Shown: positions 46,886 through 58,327, numbered from the stretch's first letter. The stretch: 64,000 nucleotides of DNA from Adenanthera pavonina (GCA_026686845.1 JAIVEN010000008.1:36274501-36338500); one strand, 5' to 3'. The notes: generated by a model not told the origin, from the letters alone. Numbers and translations are program-made.

Positions 46886-49570
46886 ATGGATGATCGGGCT
46901 AATATCATAAACTCGAAATTAATGCAGCTTGGAGATCCAGACCCTTGTGATAAGCATTCTCTTTTGACAGATGATAGTGTAGTAGCTAGTCAAGAGGTTC
47001 TTGGAGTGGAAGCTTCTCAAGAGAAACAAGAAGAAAGAAACTCAATGCGGAAGCCAACTGATCCTGAATCATCTGGAGAAAGTTCAAATGCCAATGAATT
47101 CAGAAGTGAAACAGATCAATCATTTAATAAAGTAAAAGCATCTGATCGAAATGATGTTGTGGAGTTCACATCAACACCTGGAGCCATGTGTTCTGCATCC
47201 GAAATTCAGATATTGGAGGAAGAAATAACAACCGAAGATAAGAATATGAAGTTAGGTTATGAAATACTGCAGGCGACATCTACACGGAGAGAGGGTGAGC
47301 ATGCTTCCACCACTAACGTGTCCTATGAATTGCCTGAAGCAGATAAAAAGTATATAAGGATGTGGCACTTGATGTATAAACATGCCGTATTGAGTAATGC
47401 AGAAAAAGGAGACGATAAGCTTCCATCTGACAAGGAGGTCAAGGAAGCACAAGAGAAATATGATCTTTCATTTAATGGAGTAAACAACTCTTCTTGTCAA
47501 GATACTTATGACGAAGATGTGAACGTAGTTGAGCTTGTGCAGAAAGCGTTTGATGAAATTCTACTCCCAGAAATGGAAGATATTTCATCTGATGATCACT
47601 TAAAATCTCGAGGTATGGCTGTAGAAGAGGAAGGAGATAAGAACACCTTAACATTCAGAGAATCTCCTAAGGAAGAAGCAGGGCTAAAACTTGATGACTC
47701 CCACAGTCATGAGGAAGAGAAAGCATCCCAGGAGATGGGAAATGAACCTGAGCTAAAAACGCCCAAGAGTTGGAGCAGTCTAAAGAAATTATTACTCCTG
47801 AAAAGGTTCGTAAAGGCATTAGAAAAGGTAAGAAAACTCAGCCTACGAAAACCCAGAAAAAGTTTGCCTTCAGATACCAACCCGGAAGCGGAAAAAGTTT
47901 ATCTCAGGCACTTGTCGCTGGAGGAGGAAAAAAATGTTGAGGAATGGATGCTTGACTATGCACTTCAAAAGGTTATCTCTAAACTAGCTCCTGCTCAGAA
48001 ACGACGAGTTGCACTTCTAGTAGAAGCTTTTGAAACAGTTTTTCCATTTAAAGACACTGAAAATGGCCCACCTTTCTCTACAGTAATTGAAACTCAAGCT
48101 ACTACCGTGCAAGCCCTTGATGATTCCTCAGATTATGGCATGGAAGTAATAGGCGAAGAGAAGGATTATGGCTTTTCAGCCAAATTATTGATTGACAAAA
48201 CATTACGATCTCACAAAACTTTTGAGCAACATGCAGATAATGCCAATGACAACCCAATGATAGAACGACAAAAATCTAATGTGATGGAACAGGTTAAGAA
48301 CAGTTCTACATCCAGAGCCATTGTTGAAGACTGGAATGAGCAAAGGTTAGTCGGCAATCATGGTAAGGAGAACAACTCAATTGTTGATGATAATGTTTGT
48401 CTCGTGAAAACCAAAGATTCAGTATCCTTGTCCTTTGGCACACTAAGCACCTCCCATGAGGAGGATTCAACCAATGAAATTGTCAATGAAGCTCCGCAAG
48501 ACATGATATCTAGTTCAAATACAGAAATTTCAAATTGTAAATCAGAGTCTCATGGAAGAGATTTTGACATTGAGAATCCGATCAATGAAAGTCGGGAGCA
48601 ACCATCCTTATCAAAAAGGTTAATCCTAAAAAGCTTTCTGGGATCACTGGGACCTAATTTGGTCCCTTCAGCAGCTTCTTCACACCTATTAGGTGAACCA
48701 GTATCAGACAGAAAAGAAAGTATAGTGAAAGCTAAGCCTGAAACAGAGAACCTTAAACATTTCCCTACAGCTGAAGGAGCTGAGATTCACCAAGAAAAAG
48801 AGAACCACACAGGGCTATGGTACTTGGTATATAAGCTCATGGCATCAGGTATAGCAGTAAATGATTTCAAGCCACTTGTGGACGGAGATGACGAGAAAAA
48901 GCCAAGATTTGACAGAAGTAGAAGCACAGGCACAAATATTAACATGACTGATGACAGTATAGCTGCGGTAAATCAAGATATACACTCAACAAATCATCCT
49001 GATCCTGACTCACAAGTTAAACTTCGCCAGCTTGAAGCCATCAAGATTGTGGAAGATGCCATTGATGCAATCCTTCCAGATGCTCAGGAACATTCACAAG
49101 ATGGTCAATCAGTCATTGACAGCATGATTTCAGGCAACTCCCAACAGTCCCAAAGAACTGAAGGAGAGAATGGTGAGGGCCAATACCAAGGAGAAGAAAG
49201 GTTGAAATCTGATGATGGAATAACCCAAGAACGAGATGAAGAACCGGAATTAAAGGAGGGAAGTAAACCATTGCCTGGGAGCTGGAGCAATCTTAAAAAG
49301 GTGATCATGCTCAGAAGATTCATCAAGGCACTAGAAAAGGTTAGGAATTTCAATCCTCGAGGACCCCGATATCTGCCTACCGAGCCTAATCCAGAGGCAG
49401 AAAAAGTTAACTTAAGGCACCATGACATGGGAGAAAGAAAAGGTTCAGAAGAATGGATGCTTGATCACGCACTTAGACAGGTTGTGGCCAAATTAACCCC
49501 AGCTAGGAAAAGAAAAGTGGAACTACTTGTGGAAGCTTTTGAAACAGTCATGCCAACCTTCAAAAATTGA
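46886..49570 (+). CDS. plant calmodulin-binding domain protein (PICBP-like)
   Basis: An 894-residue protein in one uninterrupted exon, predicted to bind calmodulin; the Arabidopsis relative PICBP is pathogen-induced. Two copies of the plant calmodulin-binding domain are visible: residues about 295-390 and 799-894. Both run SWSxLKK, a basic amphipathic helix RFxKALEKVR, NPEAEKVxLRH, EEWMLDxAL and LLVEAFETVxP. Each is preceded by a W-L-V/M-YK motif (WHLMYKH near 160; WYLVYKL near 649) and a second helix of the type AFDEILLP or AIDAILPD, so the whole module is duplicated. Linkers are acidic and low in order. Start is the first ATG, but the frame is open back to about 46793, so a slightly longer N-terminus is possible. 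PICBP itself is larger with more repeats, so this is a shorter member or a 3' part of a longer gene. Confidence 0.88.
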   Translation: MDDRANIINSKLMQLGDPDPCDKHSLLTDDSVVASQEVLGVEASQEKQEERNSMRKPTDPESSGESSNANEFRSETDQSFNKVKASDRNDVVEFTSTPGAMCSASEIQILEEEITTEDKNMKLGYEILQATSTRREGEHASTTNVSYELPEADKKYIRMWHLMYKHAVLSNAEKGDDKLPSDKEVKEAQEKYDLSFNGVNNSSCQDTYDEDVNVVELVQKAFDEILLPEMEDISSDDHLKSRGMAVEEEGDKNTLTFRESPKEEAGLKLDDSHSHEEEKASQEMGNEPELKTPKSWSSLKKLLLLKRFVKALEKVRKLSLRKPRKSLPSDTNPEAEKVYLRHLSLEEEKNVEEWMLDYALQKVISKLAPAQKRRVALLVEAFETVFPFKDTENGPPFSTVIETQATTVQALDDSSDYGMEVIGEEKDYGFSAKLLIDKTLRSHKTFEQHADNANDNPMIERQKSNVMEQVKNSSTSRAIVEDWNEQRLVGNHGKENNSIVDDNVCLVKTKDSVSLSFGTLSTSHEEDSTNEIVNEAPQDMISSSNTEISNCKSESHGRDFDIENPINESREQPSLSKRLILKSFLGSLGPNLVPSAASSHLLGEPVSDRKESIVKAKPETENLKHFPTAEGAEIHQEKENHTGLWYLVYKLMASGIAVNDFKPLVDGDDEKKPRFDRSRSTGTNINMTDDSIAAVNQDIHSTNHPDPDSQVKLRQLEAIKIVEDAIDAILPDAQEHSQDGQSVIDSMISGNSQQSQRTEGENGEGQYQGEERLKSDDGITQERDEEPELKEGSKPLPGSWSNLKKVIMLRRFIKALEKVRNFNPRGPRYLPTEPNPEAEKVNLRHHDMGERKGSEEWMLDHALRQVVAKLTPARKRKVELLVEAFETVMPTFKN

Positions 49571-51616
49571 AACTGGCCAATTTACATAATAGCTCCATAT
49601 GAAAATTACATTTAAGCCAAGCAAGCTAAAGGTACTAATATTTTCTCCCAATATTTTTATATTTAATTGATTTAAAGCAGGGATATATAGATTGCGTTGT
49701 GAAGAAGAAGCTTTTTTTCCCTTCTTCTTTGGTGAGTGGTAATAGAGAAGAAAAAAAAATGTAACAATATAATGCTTGACAAGCATGTAAAGGAAATGGG
49801 TAAGATAAGAGAAATCTACCCTGTAGGAAACATCAGGTGGGCCAATTTAAAATGTTTGCCCTGATTGGCTGTATATTACTGGAGAGGTAGCATAAACGGA
49901 ATTGTTATTCCCAAAGTCCAGTATCCAGCATCCATGTCATGATCCGTATATAGATAAACAATTCTTATTCTGTCTAGAAATAGTTTCATGTTATGTATAT
50001 GTTTCCAAAATCCGAAAGTCTCATTCTTTGTGGCTTTCTCCGAATGTACAGGTGATGAACATGGAAATCTGGGTGATCACAATCTTTTGGGAGGCAGTTT
50101 CAGCTTCTTGTCACAAAGCTCCAAGAGAACCGAGACCATTTAATTTGTCCTTTAGAAACTCATACAGAATATGGAAAAGGTCATGATGTTCATACATAGC
50201 AATTTTTTTTCTTTTTTAATTTTTTTCCCAGTGTAAGGATGTTTATGTGTTGTGAGAAATTCCTTTGCAGTTACAATTTACAAATACCATGATAATGGTT
50301 TAGAGTTATCATAATATGTGCCCGGGACTTGAAATATACTAGAGTGGTCTCTGTTTTGCAAGCTTTAAGTTATGTAACTTAATATCCATCGAGTCTTACA
50401 CATCCACAAATTAGAACAAGAATTTTGCATCATGCAGTGGAAAGACATTAGGTATTTGAATTTCATAGCTTATTTTGATTAGTCCTTGCTGCAACATATA
50501 CATTTACTTGTCCAATATTTCCCAAGCAGCTATGGTGCCGTGATAAACGAAGAAATACGAAAGACCTTGCTCCTCTTAAAGTAGTGATATGGCCACCCCA
50601 CCACGTATATTGACTCGGTTGCTCCTGATAAAGAGGGACACAATTTCACCATAAATGAATGACAGAGAATGGAATACAAAATCGAACCCTATAACTGAAT
50701 CGTAAAGGACAATGATGCAAATACTGAAATTCTCAAATTCTGCACCATGAAGGACAGGATTGTTGGAATCTTGAGGGCCTTTTTAAAGTAAAATTATTAT
50801 GATTCAATGGAAATCAGTCCCTGCTACTAATGATATACTTTTAATTCAAGATAACGAAAAAAAAAGTAAAATTGAAAACAAATAAGAAATTAAATAACAA
50901 AAAAGGGAAAAGAAAAGTTATTGGTTTTTTTGTTTTTGGTCTGAGTAATTTTTTCAACTGTGACTGTTGCCTTGCTTCCTTTTTTTTTTTAATACAATGT
51001 TGCCTTGCTTTTTTATGAACATAGAGAATACACAACCAAACTACATTACCAAGGCCTAAGCCCAAGAAATAGACAATCACCAAGGCCTCAGTGCGAGCGT
51101 TTACTTAAAAGGTACAGCCCCATTTTACCCTTAAACCATCTTGGGTTTGTAACATTTTTCTTGGAGCGAATTCTTGATTTAAAGTTTCTTCCAGGCCCAG
51201 ATAAAAAAGTTCAAGGATTGCATCATTTTTTTTTAAAAAAAAAGCTAAATTAACAATTAGTCTTATGATCAGTCTCTTATTAATTTAGTTGTTTTGAATA
51301 AAATTTTCTCCAATCAAAATATTGTTCCCAATTTGATAAGTTTTTGGATTTTTTTATAGCGTTTTCTAATCAATTCTAAATCAACTAGAATTCAAATTCG
51401 ATTTTTTTTGCCGAATTTTCGAATGTTTTAAATTTTTAATTCTATAGATAAATACTTGATCTTATTTATACGTTGCAAGGAAGTTGTGCACACACATTAC
51501 ATATCCATATATGCATCGTGTCTAGATTCATTGTAAGTTGTCATTGTTCCTGTTTTATTTTCATCCTCACATGTTACTTCCCATGAAAATATTAAGCGAC
51601 CACAATCATTTCTAAT
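49571..51616. other. 3' UTR and gene-free spacer
   Basis: Holds the 3' end of the calmodulin-binding gene, then spacer without recognisable coding or repeat structure. Confidence 0.45.
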
Positions 51617-51628
51617 GACAAAGTAATA

Positions 51629-51790
51629 GTTGCTGGTGGCCTTGTGCCACAATGGTACCAAACACCTCCCTTAAATGGGAGGTTGCGATTTTGAGCCCAT
51701 GGTGGGTGAGTTCCTTCCCTTTGGGAAAAGAGTGTAGATATGGGTGTACATGGCATGTAATTAACTCCTAATCACAAAAGAAAAAAGAAA
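51629..51790 (+). mobile_element. SINE (tRNA-derived type)
   Basis: A body of about 162 bp starting gttgctggtggccttgtgcc, with a loose tRNA-like A-box region and a B-box-like ggttgcgattttgagcc, and ending in an A-rich tail (cacaaaagaaaaaagaaa). It is flanked by gacaaagtaata at 51617-51628 and 51791-51802, a perfect 12-bp target duplication. This proves a copy-and-paste insertion; the family name is unknown to me. Confidence 0.8.
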
Positions 51791-51802
51791 GACAAAGTAA
51801 TA

Positions 51803-52699
51803 ATCAATGTTCATTTGAGTTACCACCTCATCAACTTCCTCAACATAGGCCAAGCAAACCTAGTACTTGTCAACCCAACCATCAATTATGGCTAATGATG
51901 AGGAGGTGGAAGTCCATGTCACCTGCACATCAATCGGCATGCACTTTTAGCCAATCACATTACACACTTCTTGTGTTATTGTCCCAATTTAGCTCTCCTA
52001 ATTATGATCAATTTGGATCATTTATGTTCTTATTTGAAGATCTAACATTATTTGTAACCAAGTTGAACACTTGAAATAGTTCAATATGATAAGTCGTCAG
52101 ATAAAGTGTTCTAAACCGTCAATTCTTTTGATTGAGTCTCCTTAATTTGATATAAATACTCTAAATGCACCAACAAACGAGTCACCTTAAATGCAACTTG
52201 AAGATGACATACAATAAAAGCGACCACATGTTGGCACTAATGTGTGATTTAAATTTAACTCTTAGTCTATCTAGTTGTTAATATAAGGATTTTTTAAAAA
52301 AATTTTATATAAGAACCTTTTAGAACATTTGATTTTCACAAATTTTCATGGTAGTTTTAACTATCCTTTTTCATGAAGCTTATAACTAATTAAAAATAAT
52401 ATATTTTAACCAATAAAATTCTGATACAGTTGATAGATAGTATATTTTTTAAACATGTTATTTCGGGTTTAATTCTTGGCTATTTCGGTAGACAAAATTA
52501 AAACTTACAAACAATTTTAGTTACCTACGTGGTGCAAAAAAAAAAAGAATAATAATTAAAAATGAATTATATTTGTTGTTACTCTACGAAATAATATTCT
52601 AACATGAAACAACGAGCTGAGAGGGGATCTATCATAATACTCTTGGTCATAGAAAACAAATTAATATCCCAACTTCTCTCTCTACTAGCCCATCTCTCT
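51803..52699. other. gene-free spacer
   Basis: AT-rich; no gene or intact repeat recognised. Confidence 0.45.
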
Positions 52700-52899
52700 C
52701 ACGTGAAGGGGTTTGATGAAGGGGACAGAGCAGGGGCGGGGTGATTGGGAGCCACGTGCTTGGAGTGTGAATACTGTAAGAGTGATCAGGAGAACTACTG
52801 CCAACAATTACAGTTTTCATACAACGGCATCTTCTTGGACGGCAGCATCACCTACGGCGGCTACCCCGACATGATAGTCGCCGATTACAGGTTCACCCT
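52700..52899 (+). pseudogene. cinnamyl alcohol dehydrogenase exon fragment
   Basis: Reads HVKGFDEGDRAGAG, then a stop (TGA 52742-52744), then CLECEYCKSDQENYCQQL and SYNGIFLDGSITYGGYPDM before similarity fades near 52890. This is the structural-zinc region of the CAD family: the four Cys ligands of the C-x2-C-x2-C-x7-C motif are intact, followed by YGGYPDMIVAD. Everything else of the roughly 360-residue enzyme is missing on both sides. The stop plus isolation make it a dead fragment. It is markedly richer in GC than its surroundings, which suggests a fairly recent arrival (inference). Confidence 0.8.
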
Positions 52900-53915
52900 C
52901 CTTAATGTTATAATAATTTTTTGATAAAATTAAAACTTATAAATAATTTAATTACCTATCATAATTAATATGATTTAGTTAAAATACCTTTATACAAAGG
53001 AGAGGAGAAATTTTTTTATATGAAATTAGAAGTTTTCCCACTAAGAAGGATTGATTTAAATATAGATGATAAATGATAGATTTCTCCTAATAAAATTTTT
53101 TATATATATAAATATTGATAATCGAATTTCAATCATTTATTTAAAATATAAGAACTCTCGCCACTTGTGCTATCTTGAGTTAATATTTTTAACAATTATT
53201 TTTATGATTGATTAGTTTATATTATTTCTTTTGATCCTAAATATAGAATTTTATTTTTAATATAGGACTATTTTTAGAATATGAGAGAACATTTATGATT
53301 TATTACCTTAAAAAAAGTTTCTATTTAATTTACAAGAAAAAAAAAAGAAAGTAAACGGGATAATTTTAAAGAAATAATGTAATTTTTAAAATGATCAAAA
53401 TAGCTAACTAGTAATTTGAACTCACATGATTCAGGTGATTATGTTATTAATAATTAGATGAAGAATTTATTAGCATTTGTTTTTGGCAATCGTAATCGTA
53501 CTTCCCGAGGCAGCTTGAGTGAAAGTGTTGAAAACAAATAGGCTGAGCCAGAGTAGTTGGACGAACCTATCTTGGTCCTCCGAAAACGACACCATTATTA
53601 ATTAATTTATTTCTTTAAAGTCGCAGTGAGAATTAAAATTTGCAGTATTAAAATAATGATTAAAATATTAAAAACAGAAATCAATACCGAAGTGATAAAT
53701 TAAAATACTGGAACAATTTTTGTTTGGGTTTTGTTCTCCTATGCTGCTCCCTCCATTCCCTCTTATTAGTGCCGATCTAAAAACTTTATGTGATTCTAAA
53801 TAAAGGATATTTTTAAAATTTTTTAGAGTATTAATTATATTTTTTTAAAATATTTTTTTAAAATATTTTTATTTATAAATAAGAGAGATAATATAAATTG
53901 TTTAAATTTCTAGTA
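52900..53915. other. gene-free spacer with a decayed MITE end
   Basis: No gene. A MITE-like left end (ctccctccattccctcttat) begins near 53748 and shares blocks with 62604-62696; its right end was not found. Confidence 0.4.
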
Positions 53916-54455
53916 CTCCATCCGTTTTGATATATAGTACTATCTCTGATCCTATATATAGGATCTTTTACTCTAATACTAAATATAAGATCCTTTACAA
54001 TATATGAGGTAGTATTTATTATACATTTTCAGAAAAATGTCCCTATTTAATATATCCAAAGAGAAAGAGAAAGAGAGAGATTAAATAAGGGTAGTTTTAG
54101 AAAAATGTTGGGATTTTTGGAGAAATCAAGGTAGTCAATTAGTTTTAATTTCAATTCTTAATTCGCGTGATTCGGTTAAAAGAGTTTTATATTAAGGATA
54201 AGAGGAAGTACTTTTTTTATATAAAGTTATGTTTCATAATATAGTATATTTTGCGGATTACGTAATCTACTTTTTTTTCAAAATTATTCTTCACTAGTAG
54301 GTCTAAATATTTATTTATTATCAAAATGCTTCATTCACAATGCATTTAATGAGGATAATTTGAGAAAATGTGCAAAAAATTTTTAGTTACTAGTAATTAT
54401 TGTCTTAATTTATGTACAGTAATTAAAAGTACACTATAAATTGGAATGGGAAAAG
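53916..54455 (+). mobile_element. Stowaway-like MITE family E, split by a family A insertion
   Basis: Left end ctccatccgttttgatatat; right end ctataaattggaatggg. The two outer parts together match the element at 42681-42950. The element at 53940-54208 sits between them with its own TA duplication. Confidence 0.65.
53940..54208 (+). mobile_element. Stowaway-like MITE family A copy, nested
   Basis: Flanked by TA (53938-53939, 54209-54210); ends ctatctctgatcctatatat and ttaaggataagaggaag. Closely matches 4233-4506. Confidence 0.78.
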
Positions 54456-54474
54456 CATTTATTACAGTTAAATA

Positions 54475-55037
54475 CTCTCTCCGGTCCAAAATATAAGGAA
54501 TTTTCTATAAACTTTCTTTGATCAATAATATAAGGTGTTACTCCCTCCGGTCCATATTATAAGACTTATTGTATGACAAGTTTTTGATCCAAGATATAGG
54601 GTACTTGATATTTTCTTTCCTATTTTACCCATGTCTTTAATGATTTATCTCTCTTTATTTATAACTCTCAAATGATAATAGAATTGGGTATTTAATAAGG
54701 GTAAAATAAGAAATGTGGGTATTTTATACATTGATTTGAGTTGAAAAAGTGATTTTCTTAACATGCGTGTAATTAATATAAAATGCCTTATAATGTGGAC
54801 CGGAGGAAGTATGTACTAGTAATATTTAATAGTAGTTTACCTTTTTTACCCCTATTTATTGATGATCAGTTTTGTAATTTGTAATGGAAAATGTGGAAAC
54901 AAATTTAATTATTGGTAATTAATAAAGATAAAAATGAGATGTTGAGTTTTTTTTTAGAAGTTTAAGAATGTAACCAACTTTTCTTAATATACGTGAAGTA
55001 GTTGAAAACCCCGTATATTTTGGATCGGAGAAGGGAG
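54475..55037 (+). mobile_element. Stowaway-like MITE C, split by another MITE
   Basis: Left end ctctctccggtccaaaatat and right end tattttggatcggagaaggg(ag) are inverted repeats. TA at 54473-54474 and 55038-55039. A second complete element lies inside at 54541-54809. Confidence 0.75.
54541..54809 (+). mobile_element. Stowaway-like MITE B, nested
   Basis: Left end ctccctccggtccatattat, right end tataatgtggaccggaggaag. TA at 54539-54540 and 54810-54811. Non-coding, 269 bp. Confidence 0.8.
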
Positions 55038-55039
55038 TA

Positions 55040-55912
55040 GAGAAATCATATTAATTTTATGATAATTTTAATATTAAAACTAATTTTGTTTAATTTTAAT
55101 GGGATAATTAAAAATAATTTATATTAAAATTGAAGGAGAGTAAATTTCATTCTGTGCCCTTAACAAATTGAAGTCCCATGTTTTTAATCAGAAGACTATA
55201 AATAAATGAATTTAAGGCTTGCCAAACCAACCTCCTGACTCCTACACAAACAAAAATAAATAAATAAACTAATGAATGAGTACTGGAGCTTTCGTTAGCT
55301 TGAGCGAGTAGATTTAATCGTAGATAGTAACATTTGAAAGCACAGAAATCTTATGACGAACAAGTTAAAAGAGGGAGGCTACACACACATATATATGCGT
55401 TCTCTGAACATGTACTTCTGAAACTCCATCCTCCTCGTCTCTCTCGCTACCAAACGAATCAAGATTCACAGCTGAGTCACTTCACCATTGTCTTTTCTGT
55501 TCATTTATGTGCGTACAAGATCACAGACATGACACAACAGCTTACGAATATTATTGCAAGTGAAACATACCGTGGGAATCCATGAGGTGTGCATGTGACA
55601 AGTCTGGGGAGCAGAGGTGACAAAACAGATGGGTCGGAAAGCCTAGACACGAAACCGACTTGGCTTTATAAGTCCGAATCTATATAAAGTGAGCCCATGA
55701 GTCTGTTTTTTTTTAATATTTTTTTATTTTAAAAAAAATTTATATAATTATTTAAATTAATATAACTAATCATAACTATCATTTATAAAAAATTAACATA
55801 ATATTTAAAATTTATAATTTATATATAATTAATTAATAAAATAACATGTATTTTTTTAATATTTTAAACTAAAAAATTTAAATCTGAAATTTTTTTTTTA
55901 TTTGAACTTTTA
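55040..55912. other. gene-free spacer
   Basis: No gene recognised; an 83-codon ORF at 55334-55585 has no visible features. Confidence 0.4.
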
Positions 55913-56304
55913 GGGCCTGTTTGACTTTTTATTTTGTAAAATTAAGTTAACATAAATAAAATTTATAAAAATAAAGTTTAGATACAATAAATTTGTTGTA
56001 AATTGTTATATTTAGATATTATTTTTGTAAAAATAAGTTTAACGAAAAATCTGTTTAGATATTAATAGTTAAAAGTACTTGTAGATGTATAATATAGGGT
56101 AAATTTACTTCTCCTTTTCCAAAATCCACATTTTGTTAAAAGAAAAGTAATTTTTTCTCTTTTTTTTCAAAATCACAATTTAACCCACTTTTTCATTTTT
56201 CAAAAAGTTAGTTTGTGTTTGACTTGTATTTAGCCAAATATATCTTTTAAAAAATCATAGTTAAAAATTATAGTTATTTTTGTAAAAGAAAACCAAACGG
56301 ACAC
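55913..56304. mobile_element. Tourist-like (PIF/Harbinger) MITE
   Basis: Ends gggcctgtttgac and accaaacggacac are inverted repeats. The element is flanked by TTA at 55910-55912 and 56305-56307, the target duplication of Harbinger-type elements. 392 bp, non-coding. Confidence 0.75.
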
Positions 56305-57178
56305 TTAGTTTTAAAATCTAACCGGTTCATTTTCTTGGTTAAATGAACCGATGGCCAAACAAGTGGTTAGAGATGTGAATGTGACTGTCCCACCGAGTTT
56401 GGCCCGCTGGGGAGTAGGATCACAGTTTATGTAAGTAGGAACACGCAAAATATTGTAGGGATCAGCATGTGAAAGTGTGAGCCTTCACTGTGATTCCCCA
56501 ATCATAAAATCCAAAACCCTATGCCCCCTCTGTCTAGTGAACCCTACCCTACACCTTTCAATTGAATCCCAACCCAATGCTTGGTCCCGTCTTCTCACTT
56601 TGTTTTTATCTGTATTATTAATTTTTATAACCACATTCAATTAGATTGTCAAATTTGTTGTTGAATTAAAAAATGTACTACTACTCTCTTCAGTCCTGAA
56701 GGTCGCTACCTCAATTAGTAGAATTGGTTCGAATAATCTATCTATTTATATGTCTTTGTTATAGGTCTTGTTCCTTTTCTACTTTCTTCTGTTTTGCTTT
56801 TGTTTTGTTTAGTTTATGAATTAGTTAGTGTTGTTCTTTTTGTTTGGCCATTGGGGTATTTTGTTCAATTTGTTTAATGAAAATTGATTTGTTTCAAACC
56901 ACTAAACACATCTTTCACTCGAAGAATTTAATTGTACTCTCTTCTGTTCACAAAAAAGAATTGTTATTTTAGAATTTTTTTTGTACAAATCAAGAAAACC
57001 ATTACATAATTTAAATTATTGTAAAATTTAATAGTATTTTAGTAAAATATTTTTACTAAAATATTTTCTATAGACAATATTTTACTAAAATATTCTTAAC
57101 TTAAATTTATTTTACACAAATCAATAAAGAATTAAAAGTATTGATAAAGGGTAAAATAGTAAAAAAGTGTAATTAATA
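56305..57178. other. gene-free spacer
   Basis: Includes a partial MITE-like stretch at about 56937-57176 with an aagaattgttattttagaat block shared with 57179-57453. No gene is seen. Confidence 0.4.
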
Positions 57179-57453
57179 CTCCTTTAGTTTTAGAACAATT
57201 GTTATTTTGGAATTATGCACTTAAATTAAAAAAGTTAATAAATAATCTAAAAATTAACAAAATTTAATTATATTTTATTATGATACCCTTATTAATTATA
57301 TAGTACTATTCCTTAGTGCTTTTCTTTTCTTTCATTATTATTGAAGGGTAAATTTATCTAAATGTAATTAATGCACTCTTGAAAATTATAAAGTAACAAT
57401 TATTTTAAAATTAACAAAAAACTCAAAATGACAATTATTTTAAAAGGAATGAG
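57179..57453. mobile_element. Stowaway-like MITE
   Basis: Left end ctcctttagttttagaacaa, right end attttaaaaggaatgag, flanked by TA (57177-57178, 57454-57455). About 460 bp upstream of the next gene. Confidence 0.65.
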
Positions 57454-57777
57454 TAATTTGTCTATGAAAAATTTTACAATTTAGAGAAATATCTTTTACT
57501 ATGTATTATTACTTATTCAATCCTAAACATAGAGCATATTCTAAAACCTCTATTTGATTTAAACTATAAAACATCATGTATAACTAATTGTTTTTCAATT
57601 CTCATTGTATCTTTTTTTTATGTTAAGCTAGGTAATGTGTCATGGGAACTTATTCTCCATTTATAAAATGAGATGTATTAATGGAGTAAATAGATGAAAA
57701 AAAAGAAATAATTGATATCCTTAAAAACATTAAGAATATAACTACTTTGACTTAATATGGCAAATTTAATTAACAAT

Positions 57778-57916
57778 GCCCTATAATATAGGGTCCCTTG
57801 CCCTAAAAAGATGCCTTCTTTCTCTTCCTCATTAAGTCAACCTTCTCTTCTCTCTCCCACCCACAGTTTAAAATTCTCTCTCTTTCTCTCTCTCCTTTCT
57901 CTCCACATGCTCCCTC
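57778..57916 (+). promoter_or_regulatory. core promoter and leader of the 136-residue protein gene
   Basis: A TATA-like ctataatatag lies at 57781-57791, followed by a strongly pyrimidine-rich (CT) leader up to the ATG. A 6-codon uORF starts at 57907 and overlaps the main start (stop TGA 57925-57927). Confidence 0.45.
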
Positions 57917-58327
57917 ATGGCTCTTGACCATCACGAGGAGTCCCCTCGAACCCCAACCCATATGAACACCGCTAACGCTTGGAGGTGGTATCCCCGCCGC
58001 CGGGTGCCCCTCCTGCGGCGGCGGAAGGTGCAGACGGTGCGGCTGGGAGGGAAAAAGTCAGGGCGACATCGAGTGCAGGTTGCGCTGAGGATGTTGAAGA
58101 AGGTAAGGCTCAAGTGGCTGAAGCTGCAGTATCGTCGGATGCTGAGAAAGCTGAAAGAATATTACAGAGATCTGGTGAAGGATATGACGGAAGCCGGCGC
58201 CACCATTGAGGCATTTCAGCAGAGGCTCCTCATGGAGGCTTCCTTCGCTGTTCCCGCCGGCGTCACCTTCTCCACCTACCCTCATAGCTTTGGATCAGAT
58301 CGCCCTCGAACCATCTTCATCATGTGA
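57917..58327 (+). CDS. small basic plant protein of unknown function
   Basis: A 136-residue, intronless protein. Residues about 23-95 are very rich in Arg and Lys, with a bipartite basic start (RRRVPLLRRRK) that could target the nucleus and a long amphipathic stretch RMLKKVRLKWLKLQYRRML / KLKEYYRDLVKDM. Then comes EAGATIEAFQQRLLMEASFA and a short conserved-looking PAGVTFSTYP end. I recall unnamed dicot proteins with the same KLKEYYRDLVKD and FQQRLLMEASFAVP blocks, so it is a real conserved gene, but no function is known to me. Codons are much richer in GC than the surrounding DNA. An alternative in-frame ATG at 57962 would remove 15 residues. Overlapping ORFs in other frames are shadows. Confidence 0.8.
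   Translation: MALDHHEESPRTPTHMNTANAWRWYPRRRVPLLRRRKVQTVRLGGKKSGRHRVQVALRMLKKVRLKWLKLQYRRMLRKLKEYYRDLVKDMTEAGATIEAFQQRLLMEASFAVPAGVTFSTYPHSFGSDRPRTIFIM

Noticed and set aside
57979..58285. Overlapping ORFs of 60-76 codons in other frames
   Set aside because: Arise from the GC-rich codons of the 136-residue gene; the chosen frame alone has the conserved blocks.
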